Below are positions 49,375 through 57,072 of a DNA stretch of 64,000 nt, one piece after another. A program made the translations under genes and the position numbers. Positions within the stretch are counted from its first letter, which is position 1. Each line of letters opens with the position of its first letter. Under the pieces are notes generated by a model that saw only the letters and a list, made by a program, of their open reading frames with translations, was not told the DNA's origin and did no database searches. The DNA is from Rhizobium sp. NRK18 (GTDB lineage Bacteria > Pseudomonadota > Alphaproteobacteria > Rhizobiales > Rhizobiaceae), in contig NZ_JANFMV010000001.1 in the NCBI RefSeq assembly GCF_024385575.1, forward strand, positions 2,819,681-2,883,680. The letters are read 5' to 3'.

Positions 49375-50019
49375 TCATCTAAGATTAATCTCGCCCTCTA
49401 GCAGGGACGACATTTCGTCAGGCCAAGGGCAGCCAGGATAAATAAGGGCATTCATGTGATAAAATAGCCGGCTCAATGAATCCATTTCAGATATTATTTC
49501 AATTAAATCGCGTTCTTTGTAGACAAATATTTTCTCCCTTGGATAGTCAATATGAGGCGCGTAAATTCCGCGTACGAATTCTTCAAAATGAATTTTCGAT
49601 TTCAATTCGAACGCAGCAAGATATTTATTGTCTATTAATAGAATTGCATCAGGCAGAGATTCGGAAAGCCCCCAAACTCGATGAGCAAGATGATTTCTAT
49701 TCCTAGAGGAAATTTTGGCGCGGGCCATAACGGAGTCAAATATTCTCTTCTTCCTTACATCAAGGACAGATGACGCTACTGCCTTTATCGCATCTAGCTG
49801 TGCGCTTGCGCTGTTTATTGCAGAGAACATGGCCAATGTGGGTTCAGCATTTGCCCCCAGCATGTTTACGATAGACTCAGCCATCCGGGCCTCTATTTCT
49901 GCCCACCCTGCTATAGCCCTTGCTATTAGAATTGCGAGTTCTGGACGGTCTGAAATAGCCTTTGGGTGAAAGAGTACGGGACTGGATTCATCTATTTGAC
50001 TTAGAGGCATTGGTGACAT
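49375..50019 (-). CDS. HEPN-like hypothetical protein
   Basis: 214-aa mostly helical protein with lower GC and different codon use from its neighbours. The N-terminal part (IARAIAGWAEIEARMAESIVNML...NSASAQLDAIKAVASSVL) looks like a four-helix bundle. It is followed by SSRNRNHLAHRVWGLSE, which contains R-N-x-x-x-H (RNHLAH), the signature of HEPN ribonucleases found in toxins and anti-phage proteins. The C-terminal half (YPREKIFVYKERDLIEIISEMDSLSRL) is unrecognised. Ribonuclease activity is inference from the motif. Located in an AT-rich islet beside the GTA cluster. Confidence 0.55.
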   Translation of the reverse strand: MSPMPLSQIDESSPVLFHPKAISDRPELAILIARAIAGWAEIEARMAESIVNMLGANAEPTLAMFSAINSASAQLDAIKAVASSVLDVRKKRIFDSVMARAKISSRNRNHLAHRVWGLSESLPDAILLIDNKYLAAFELKSKIHFEEFVRGIYAPHIDYPREKIFVYKERDLIEIISEMDSLSRLFYHMNALIYPGCPWPDEMSSLLEGEINLR

Positions 50020-50133
50020 GAACCGGTATCCTAAGTTCGATTAGGAAAAGGGCGACGAGATCTTGAAGCGGATGCTCAAGACCCCGCCGGAACCGAAAAC
50101 CCCTCCCAAAAATGAGGCCTGGGAAAGATAGGG

Positions 50134-50406
50134 CTACTGAACCGAACCGGTGACAGCCGGCGGCTCACTTTTTAGTTGCTCCACTTGTTGGAGAATGGCG
50201 TGAGCCATCGCTTCTGCCGCTGCTATAGGCATTACAAGCCGTCCAATTACTACGCGGTCTAAGTTTGCTGGGTTGGTGCGGTAGTCGGATCGAACAGAGT
50301 CAAAGGTGATTCTCATGCAGCCGTTAAAGGTGAAAAAGCCGATTGCAGAGTCCGCAAAAACATCTGGGGAATGCGGGGTGTGCAATAACGGCGGTTCGTT
50401 ACTCAT
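50134..50406 (-). CDS. DUF3467-like small protein (90 aa)
   Basis: The middle reads PDVFADSAIGFFTFNGCMRITFDSVRSDY...VVIGRLVMPIAAAEAMAHAILQQVEQL. This follows the DUF3467 pattern of 'Y/F-A-N/D, phi-F-x-D, R-phi-V-M-P, x3-A-x2-phi-A-x2-phi'. Members are small proteins of unknown function in bacteria and phages. It lies 114 bp upstream of the HEPN-like gene on the same strand, so the two may form an operon. Assignment is from memory of the family's look. Confidence 0.5.
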   Translation of the reverse strand: MSNEPPLLHTPHSPDVFADSAIGFFTFNGCMRITFDSVRSDYRTNPANLDRVVIGRLVMPIAAAEAMAHAILQQVEQLKSEPPAVTGSVQ

Positions 50407-50433
50407 AACAAATGCCTTTCTCTCTCCCGGTGT

Positions 50434-50628
50434 GATGTACGCGGCAGATAGACTAGGCGAGCCATTCAGAGTTATCGAGTCTTTTTGCGCATCAAAAAGA
50501 GATGCTTATCATTTTACTTAGGCGTGAGCAGCTTCACCAACCCAGCGACGGGTAAGACAGTTTTCGCGAACTTATTAGAACAAGTCTTCGGTACGTTCCG
50601 CATCGCTAATCTTGAAGAAAATGATTGA
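50434..50628 (+). other. Two tandem short plus-strand frames, possible gene remnants
   Basis: 50434-50520 encodes MYAADRLGEPFRVIESFCASKRDAYHFT. 50524-50628 (GTG start, three bases after the first stop) encodes MSSFTNPATGKTVFANLLEQVF and ends IANLEEND. Codon use is plausible and they are almost contiguous, but neither matches anything known and no good RBS is visible. They could be small genes or fragments left at the edge of the AT-rich islet. Confidence 0.25.
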
Positions 50629-50662
50629 GCTACACATCAAGCCGCCTTGCAAGCCCCCACCC

Positions 50663-51025
50663 TTACTCCGCCGCCTCAAGCGGCACCGAAAACTGCTCCC
50701 ACGCCGCCATGGCGTGCGCCGCGTACATCAGCGACGGGCCGCCGCCCATGTAGATGGCCATGCCGAGCGTTTCCTCGAATTCGGCCTTGGTCGCGCCGAG
50801 CCTGATCAGCGTCTCGGTGTGAAAGCCGATGCAGCCGTCGCAGCGCGTGGCGATGGCTATGCCGAGCGCCACCAGTTCCTTCACCTTCTTGTCGAGCGCG
50901 CCGTCTGCGGTCGCGGCCGCCGCCATCGCCGAAAAGCCCTTCATCACGTCGGGAATGTCGCGGCGCAGCGTCTTGGTGTGGGCGGAAATATCCCGGGTGA
51001 TGTCGGGGTAGTATTTCGTCGTCAT
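50663..51025 (-). CDS. Carboxymuconolactone decarboxylase/AhpD-like protein
   Basis: 120-aa protein of the AhpD/CMD family. Motif: LVALGIAIATRCDGCIGFHTETLIRLGATKAEFEETLGMAIYMGGGPSLMYA. The CxxC (Cys-Asp-Gly-Cys) plus downstream His is the redox centre of AhpD-type peroxidase-linked proteins, so peroxide or alkylhydroperoxide detoxification is likely. It has a long dyad symmetry covering its RBS. Divergent regulator not present; neighbouring LysE gene is on the same strand upstream. Confidence 0.85.
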   Translation of the reverse strand: MTTKYYPDITRDISAHTKTLRRDIPDVMKGFSAMAAAATADGALDKKVKELVALGIAIATRCDGCIGFHTETLIRLGATKAEFEETLGMAIYMGGGPSLMYAAHAMAAWEQFSVPLEAAE

Positions 51026-51030
51026 GCGGA

Positions 51031-51074
51031 GCTCCTGTAGACATATTCGTTTTCCGATATATTTCTACAGGAGC
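51031..51074 (-). promoter_or_regulatory. Long palindrome sequestering the AhpD-like RBS
   Basis: GCTCCTGTAGA (51031-51041) and TCTACAGGAGC (51064-51074) are perfect 11-bp arms; inner bases extend the symmetry (ATAT/TCG). On the mRNA the 3' arm contains AGGAG, the Shine-Dalgarno, 8 nt before the ATG. It could be a regulator operator or an RNA hairpin that blocks translation. Confidence 0.65.
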
Positions 51075-51110
51075 ACCGGCCGGCCGCATTTGCGAAAGAT
51101 CAAGTGCGGC

Positions 51111-51743
51111 TCAGCGCGCCGTCGAGAAGGCGAACCAGACGGCGACGGCGGCAAGCATCAAGGAGAGCGCGCGGCGGGCGAAGCGCTCGCGCCGCTCGTC
51201 GGTCAGGATCGGCGTCAGGAAGCCCGCGGCACCGACGATGCCGGCATGAATGCCGGTCGCCACGGCCACATAGACCGCCGTCAGGACAAGCGTCTGGCCG
51301 AGTACGGCGCCGGACGGATCGATGAAGGCCGGCAGCACGGCGACATAGAAGATCGCCGCCTTCGGATTGAGGAGGTTTGTCACCAGCCCGCGCCGGAAGA
51401 AGCGGCCATAGCCGTCATGGGCGTCGGTGCCGGTCTCGCTGCCGCCGTCGCGCCAGCCGTCCCAGGCGAGATAGAAGAGAAAGGCGATGCCCGCCCAGCG
51501 CAGCGTCTCGTAGACGAACGCCGAGGATTGCACCAGTTCGGCCGCGCCCACCGCGCCGGCAATGCCGATCGCAGCCAGCCCCAGCGCCACGCCGGCAACC
51601 GCGGCAAAGCCCTTGGCCCGCCCCTCGGTCGCCGCCGCCATGGCAAGCCAGGCCATGTTCGGCCCCGGCGTCAGCTCGATCAGCACGGAGGCGAGCACAA
51701 AGGCCGGCAACTGGTCCGGCAGGGTATCGGCAAGGAACGTCAC
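51111..51743 (-). CDS. LysE/RhtB-family exporter
   Basis: 210-aa inner-membrane exporter with about six helices. The family signature is LIELTPGPNMAWLAMAAATEGRAKGFAAVAGVALG near the N-terminus, and NLLNPKAAIFYVAVLPAFIDP in the middle. Members export amino acids such as lysine, threonine or homoserine lactone; substrate unknown. The GTG at 51743 has GGAG 5 nt upstream and is preferred to the GTG at 51749. Confidence 0.9.
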   Translation of the reverse strand: MTFLADTLPDQLPAFVLASVLIELTPGPNMAWLAMAAATEGRAKGFAAVAGVALGLAAIGIAGAVGAAELVQSSAFVYETLRWAGIAFLFYLAWDGWRDGGSETGTDAHDGYGRFFRRGLVTNLLNPKAAIFYVAVLPAFIDPSGAVLGQTLVLTAVYVAVATGIHAGIVGAAGFLTPILTDERRERFARRALSLMLAAVAVWFAFSTAR

Positions 51744-51829
51744 GCACACTCCGAAATGGGGAAATCACCGGAGATCGTTCCGGCCCGCGTCATGCTCTTA
51801 CGCACCTTGCCGTCGAAACGTCGTTGATT

Positions 51830-52879
51830 TCAATCACCCACGAGTTCGGAAAGGTCCTCTTCCGCGCGGTAGGGCTCAGCAATCTCCAGAATGAGCTTGC
51901 GCACGCTCTCCGGCATCGACGCCCCGCGCCCGGCCACCCCCTTGTTCAGCCGCTCGCCCTTGGCGGTCTCGGTGTCGGCGAAGGCCTCCGCCAGCTTCGC
52001 CGCATCGAGATAGTCCGGCCCGACATAGGCTGCCATCCGTTCGGCGAGCCCCGGCTTGTCGTTCAGGAAATCCTTCTCGTAGGAGACCCAGAGCGGCTTC
52101 ACGAAGCCCATCCGCTCGCACTTCTTCCAGGAGAGATAGAATTGCAGGAACCAGTGCGCCTGCAGGTGCACCAGCGCCGTCAGCCGCGGCTCGTCCTCCA
52201 TCTCGTGATAGCGGTCCGGCAGCGCGTCGAGGAAATAGTCGACGCTGGGATTTCCGGTCGAGCCCGCACGCCGCGCCTTGCGGAACATGTCGTCGAGACT
52301 GACGATCGAATCGAACAGGTTGCGGTAGGTGACGATCGGCATGATGTTGTAGGTCTTCAGCTGCCGGCAGAGATAGGGCGTCGCCCGCACATGGTGCTGC
52401 GCCACGTAGCCCCGCTGGTTCAGCCCGTAGCGGATCAGCGCCAGCTCGTCCGTCTCCTGCTCGCGCAAACCAATGCCCATTGCATAGATCGTCTGCATGT
52501 AGAGTGTTGCTGCCATCAGATTGCCGCCGGGCAGGTTCATAGAACGCTTCAGCGTGCCGCTGATGAAGGTCGAGGCGGATTTCGGCGCGCAGGCGACCAG
52601 GATGTTCGGTTGCTTCGCCCGCGCGGCCGACAGCTTCGCCCGCATCAGCAGTTCGGAAAACTGATCGAGATTGAAGGAGAGCCGGGCGACGACGTCGTCG
52701 CCGACGTCCGGCAGAAAGAAGGGGTTCGTCAGCGAAAAGAGGCTTGCCGCCGAGAGCTGCCGGTTCGCGTCGATCTTGCCGAGAAACTCGTTGCACTTCT
52801 CCTGGACATAGGCGAGGTCCGGACTTTCCGAGATCTTCTCGGCAAATTTCAGCATCAGTGCGTTCAATTCCGCGCTCAT
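51830..52879 (-). CDS. Sulfotransferase-like protein, copy 1
   Basis: 349-aa protein. Residues 1-85 form a helical domain ending NPFFLPDVGDD...FNLDQFSELLMRAKLSAARAKQPNIL. The core then begins with the PAPS-phosphate-loop-like ACAPKSASTFISGTL, followed by HHVRATPYLCRQL, VTYRNLFDSIVS (like the 3'-phosphate-binding R-x7-S) and GVAGRGASMPESVRKLI (like RKGxxG). Likely transfers sulfate to an unknown acceptor such as a cell-surface glycan; activity unproven. It is followed on the map by a paralogue (80 bp upstream in the gene sense), evidently a tandem duplication. Confidence 0.7.
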   Translation of the reverse strand: MSAELNALMLKFAEKISESPDLAYVQEKCNEFLGKIDANRQLSAASLFSLTNPFFLPDVGDDVVARLSFNLDQFSELLMRAKLSAARAKQPNILVACAPKSASTFISGTLKRSMNLPGGNLMAATLYMQTIYAMGIGLREQETDELALIRYGLNQRGYVAQHHVRATPYLCRQLKTYNIMPIVTYRNLFDSIVSLDDMFRKARRAGSTGNPSVDYFLDALPDRYHEMEDEPRLTALVHLQAHWFLQFYLSWKKCERMGFVKPLWVSYEKDFLNDKPGLAERMAAYVGPDYLDAAKLAEAFADTETAKGERLNKGVAGRGASMPESVRKLILEIAEPYRAEEDLSELVGD

Positions 52880-52958
52880 AGGTCCCTCAGTCCTTTCATC
52901 CATGTCGAACCGAGACGGACATCGGGACGTTCTACGCCCGCGCCTGTCCGCGTCTCGT

Positions 52959-54011
52959 TCACGCCCTCTCCGGCCCCAGCATCAGCGAAAAATCCGCCTC
53001 GTCTCGAAACGGCGCGAAGGCCTTCAATATCCGCTCGCGCGGTCCGGTCGGGATCGCCTCGCCGCGACCGGCAACCCCCTTGTTCCATTGCAGCCGCCCG
53101 GCCTCGGGATCGGCGGAAAGCTCGGCCAGCACCGCCTCGGCCGTCAGCCCGAAGCCGACATGGGCGGCGATCCGTTCGGCCATCGCCTGGCGGTCGCCCA
53201 GCAGATCGCGCTCGTAGGAAATCCACAGCGGCTCCACCATGCCGCGCCGCTCCAGCTTCTGCCAGTGCATCAGGAACTGCACGTACCAGGCAGCCCGGTC
53301 GGCAAGAAAATCGAAGCGATCCTCGTCGCTCATTTCCGTGTAATTCCTTGGAAAACCTTGCGAAAAATAGCTCTCCTCGGGCGCCTCGCCGGCCTCGCGT
53401 GAAGCCTTCTGCATGCGGCGGAACTGGTCGTCGATCGACACGAACGTGTCGAGAATGTTGCGCACGGTGACGATCACCCGGACCTTGTATTGCGCCAGCT
53501 GCCGGCAGAGGAAGGGCGTCGGCTTGATGTGGTGCTGGGCAATGTAGCCGGTGCCGTTCAGCCCGTTGCGGATCAGCGCCAGTTCGTCCACCTCGTCTTC
53601 CCGCAGGATGCCCTGCATCACGCCAAGCGTCTGCGGCGTGGCGACATTCGCCCCCAGATAGACGGTCGGCAGTTTTGCCGAGCGCGCGATCGCCGCGAAG
53701 ATGAAGGAGGAGGCGGATTTCGGCGCGGCGGCGAGCAGGATGTTCGGCTGGCGCGCATTCGCCGCCGTCATCTTCAGCCGCATCACCCAGTCCATGAACT
53801 GGTCCTGCGAGGCCTTGAGCCCCGCCACATTTCCGAAGTCCGGCAGGAACAGCGGATTGTGGGCGGTCAGAAGTGCTGCGACCCTGACGATCTCGTCGTC
53901 GGGAAACTTGGCGATCAGCGCATGGCCCTTCTCGCGTACCGCAACGGGGTCGGACATCACGGCAAAGCCGCGCAGGAAAATCCTGACCTTGTCCTGTACC
54001 TCGTCGAGCAT
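52959..54011 (-). CDS. Sulfotransferase-like protein, copy 2
   Basis: 350-aa paralogue of the downstream gene with the same plan: NPLFLPDFGNVAGLKASQDQFMDWVMRLKMTAANARQPNIL, then AAAPKSASSFIFAAI (phosphate loop), HHIKPTPFLCRQL, VTVRNILDTFVSIDD, and GVAGRGEAIPTGPRERIL. Sequence identity is clear but only partial, so the duplication is old. The ATG at 54011 (MLDEVQDKVRIF) follows GGCGGGAC. Same strand as copy 1; possibly one transcript. Confidence 0.7.
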   Translation of the reverse strand: MLDEVQDKVRIFLRGFAVMSDPVAVREKGHALIAKFPDDEIVRVAALLTAHNPLFLPDFGNVAGLKASQDQFMDWVMRLKMTAANARQPNILLAAAPKSASSFIFAAIARSAKLPTVYLGANVATPQTLGVMQGILREDEVDELALIRNGLNGTGYIAQHHIKPTPFLCRQLAQYKVRVIVTVRNILDTFVSIDDQFRRMQKASREAGEAPEESYFSQGFPRNYTEMSDEDRFDFLADRAAWYVQFLMHWQKLERRGMVEPLWISYERDLLGDRQAMAERIAAHVGFGLTAEAVLAELSADPEAGRLQWNKGVAGRGEAIPTGPRERILKAFAPFRDEADFSLMLGPERA

Positions 54012-54084
54012 GTCCCGCCTGTCCCCGTCAACCGGAAACCGGCTTCGCACAAAGAACTGGCCCGAAGCTGGCCATTGCGGCGGC

Positions 54085-54558
54085 CTACGCCTTCTCGGCG
54101 CCCTCGCCCACCGTCAGCGGCCAGTCGACGATATAGTCCTCGTAGTCCTCGACATCGACGACGTCCTCGCTCACCGTGCGGCCGCGCGCCGAAATGCCGG
54201 CGGCATGCACCGTCTCCGGATCACCGGAGACCAGCGGATGCCACCAGTAGAGATCATGGCCCTCCTCGACCAGGCGATAGCCGCAGGTCGGCGGCAGCCA
54301 CGGGATTTCAGAGACGCTTTCCGGCGTCAGCTGGATGCATTCCGGCACAAAATCCTTGCGGCTCTCGTAGTGGCGACAGCGACAGCTCTGATCGTCGAGC
54401 AGCGTGCAGGCGACCGAGGTGAAGGCGACCTCGCCGGTATCCCAGTCCTCGAGCTTGTTGAGACAGCACAGGCCGCAGCCATCGCAGAGCGATTCCCACT
54501 CCTGCTGGCTCATCTCGGTCAGCGTCTTCGTTTTCCAGAAAGGCAGTTTATCCGTCAC
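54085..54558 (-). CDS. YcgN/YkgJ-family cysteine cluster protein
   Basis: 157-aa Zn/Fe-chelating-type protein. Cysteine pattern: [59 protein letters not shown], with [37 protein letters not shown] as the E. coli YcgN signature. Function is unknown across the family. The start is GTG at 54558 with GAGG 7 nt upstream. Divergent from the penicillin-binding protein gene, 172 bp apart. Confidence 0.9.
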   Translation of the reverse strand: MTDKLPFWKTKTLTEMSQQEWESLCDGCGLCCLNKLEDWDTGEVAFTSVACTLLDDQSCRCRHYESRKDFVPECIQLTPESVSEIPWLPPTCGYRLVEEGHDLYWWHPLVSGDPETVHAAGISARGRTVSEDVVDVEDYEDYIVDWPLTVGEGAEKA

Positions 54559-54730
54559 TCTATCGCCTCGGCATCTGGGGAAACCCCGGTTAACCCTCGT
54601 CTGTCTTCTCTGCCGGTGTGGCATCGGCGGCACTTTCCAAACCGACCCCAACCGTTATAATCCGGGCCGGGGTTAACCGCCGGACATTGCTGCCTTCGCC
54701 AGCGAACCGGTCGGAGGGAGTTGAGGCAGC

Positions 54731-56893
54731 GTGCAGGATCCTTTTTCACCAGACGAGCGCCCGCGCAAGAAGCGCTTCGTCCTGCTCAAGATCGACGCCG
54801 CGCTCGATTCCTTCCTCTGGAATGCCGGCTTCCGCATCGCCGACACCTGGGAACGCATCACCATCTTCTTCCGCCGCTTCCGCATGTATGGCTGGAAGCG
54901 GGTGGTCTTCGAACTCCTCGGCGAGGCTGCCACCTGGGGCACCGTCGGCGCCGTCCTGATGCTGACGCTGGCGCTGCCGGCCTTCCAGGCGACCGACAAG
55001 GACTGGCGCAACAGCGGCGACTACGCGGTGACCTTCCTCGACCGCTACGGCAACGTCATCGGCCATCGCGGCGTCATCCACCAGAACTCGGTCCCGATCG
55101 AGGAGATGCCGGATTATCTCATCAAGTCGGTGCTGGCAACGGAAGACCGCCGCTTCTTCGACCATTTCGGCATCGACATCTTCGGCCTGGTGCGCGCCAT
55201 GAGCGAGAATGCCCGCGCCGGCGGCGTCGTCCAGGGCGGCTCGACGCTGACCCAGCAGCTCGCCAAGAACCTCTTCCTGTCCAACGAGCGCTCCATCGAG
55301 CGCAAGATCAAGGAAGCCTTCCTGGCGCTGTGGCTGGAGGCGAACCTCACCAAGAAGCAGATTCTGGCCACCTATCTCGACCGCGCCTATATGGGCGGCG
55401 GCACCTTCGGCGTGGCGGCGGCGGCGCGCTTCTACTTCGGCAAGGATGTGCGCGAGGTCAATCTCGCCGAGGCGGCCATGCTCGCCGGCCTGTTCAAGGC
55501 GCCGGCGAAATACGCGCCGCATGTCAACCTGCCGGCAGCCCGCGCCCGCGCCAACGAGGTGCTGACCAATCTCGTCCAGGGCGGCTTCATGACCGAGGGC
55601 CAGGTGGTCGCCGCCAGGCGCAATCCGGCGACCGCGATCGACCGCGACGCCAATGAATCGCCCGACTATTTCCTCGACTGGGCCTATGACGAGGTCCAGC
55701 GCCTCGCCTTCCGCTTCCCCGAACACGCGCTGATCGTGCGCACCACGCTCGACATGGGCCTGCAGCACGCCGCCGATCAGGCGACGGAAGCAAGCCTGAG
55801 GGAATACGGCCAAAGCTACCGCGCCAAGCAGGCGGCGCTGGTGATGATCGAAAACGGCGGCGCGGTGCGCGCCATGGTCGGCGGCCGAGACTACGGCGAA
55901 AGCCAGTTCAACCGCGCCACCAAGGCGCTGCGCCAGCCGGGCTCCTCCTTCAAGGTCTACACATATGCGCTGGCGATGGAGAGCGGGCTAACGCCGCAGT
56001 CGACCATCGTCGACGCGCCGATCACCTGGAACGGCTGGTCGCCGCAGAATTACGGCCGCAGCTATGCCGGCCGAGTCACGCTGGAGACGGCGCTGAAGAA
56101 GTCGATCAACACTGTCCCGGTTCGCCTCGCCAAGGAAAAGCTCGGCATCGACGGCATCGTCAAGATGGCCAAGGACATGGGCGTCGAAACGCCGATCCGG
56201 GCCAACAAGACGATCCCGATCGGTACGTCGGAAGTCACCGTGCTCGACCAGGCCACCGCCTATGCGGTCTTCCCCGCCGGCGGCTACCAGTCGCGCCGGC
56301 ACGGCATTTCGCAGATCCTCTCCTATGACGGCCGCCTGCTCTACGATTTCGAGCGTGACGAGCCGCCGGCCAAGCGGGTGATCTCGGAACAGGCCGACGC
56401 CTACATGAACCAGATGCTGACCCAGGTGCCGGTCTCCGGCACGGCGCGTGCCGCAGCCCTCGACCACGGCATCGTCACCGCCGGCAAGACCGGCACGACG
56501 CAGGCCTACCGCGACGCCTGGTTCGTCGGCTATACGGGCAACTACACGACCGCCATCTGGTTCGGAAACGACGACTACACCTCGACCAACCGTATGACCG
56601 GCGGCTCCATTCCGGCCCGCACCTTCAAGCGGCTGATGGATTACGCCCATCAGGGCATCCAGCTGAAACCCATCCCCGGCATCGAGGATCCGCTACCGAC
56701 CGGCGACCGCACGCCGATCACCGTTGCCGCCGGCAAGAACAACACCCCCGACGACGGCTCCCTGCCCCCGCTCGTGCGCCCCCGCTCCCTGTCGCCGGAA
56801 ACGACGACGCTCATCCGCACGCTCCGCGACGACCTCATCAAGGCCCCGCCGCTCACCTCGCCCGACCCGCAAAAGGTCGCCAGCGTCCGGTGA
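54731..56893 (+). CDS. Class A penicillin-binding protein (PBP1 type)
   Basis: 720-aa bifunctional peptidoglycan synthase. A short cytoplasmic tail precedes the TM helix ATWGTVGAVLMLTLALPAF (about 67-85). The GT51 transglycosylase has catalytic Glu138 in LATEDRRFFDHFGID and GGSTLTQQLAKNLFL. The transpeptidase has SSFK (Ser405-Lys408), SIN (458-460) and KTGTT (586-590). All catalytic motifs are intact. A proline-rich disordered tail follows. The GTG start at 54731 is preceded by GAGGGAGTTGAGG. Target of beta-lactams by family. Confidence 0.94.
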   Translation: MQDPFSPDERPRKKRFVLLKIDAALDSFLWNAGFRIADTWERITIFFRRFRMYGWKRVVFELLGEAATWGTVGAVLMLTLALPAFQATDKDWRNSGDYAVTFLDRYGNVIGHRGVIHQNSVPIEEMPDYLIKSVLATEDRRFFDHFGIDIFGLVRAMSENARAGGVVQGGSTLTQQLAKNLFLSNERSIERKIKEAFLALWLEANLTKKQILATYLDRAYMGGGTFGVAAAARFYFGKDVREVNLAEAAMLAGLFKAPAKYAPHVNLPAARARANEVLTNLVQGGFMTEGQVVAARRNPATAIDRDANESPDYFLDWAYDEVQRLAFRFPEHALIVRTTLDMGLQHAADQATEASLREYGQSYRAKQAALVMIENGGAVRAMVGGRDYGESQFNRATKALRQPGSSFKVYTYALAMESGLTPQSTIVDAPITWNGWSPQNYGRSYAGRVTLETALKKSINTVPVRLAKEKLGIDGIVKMAKDMGVETPIRANKTIPIGTSEVTVLDQATAYAVFPAGGYQSRRHGISQILSYDGRLLYDFERDEPPAKRVISEQADAYMNQMLTQVPVSGTARAAALDHGIVTAGKTGTTQAYRDAWFVGYTGNYTTAIWFGNDDYTSTNRMTGGSIPARTFKRLMDYAHQGIQLKPIPGIEDPLPTGDRTPITVAAGKNNTPDDGSLPPLVRPRSLSPETTTLIRTLRDDLIKAPPLTSPDPQKVASVR

Positions 56894-57072
56894 TCCGCCT
56901 CCTCGCCTGATGGACAGCCGAGGTGCGACGGGTTGCACAACTGGATATGCGCAACCATTTTTGGTAAATAACGAAAAACCACCTCTGGTCACGTTGCCAT
57001 CCGGAGAAGAATCCCATCAGTTGCGAAATACACTCAAAGGTATCAAAATTCCCGCACTGGATGTGATTCAAG

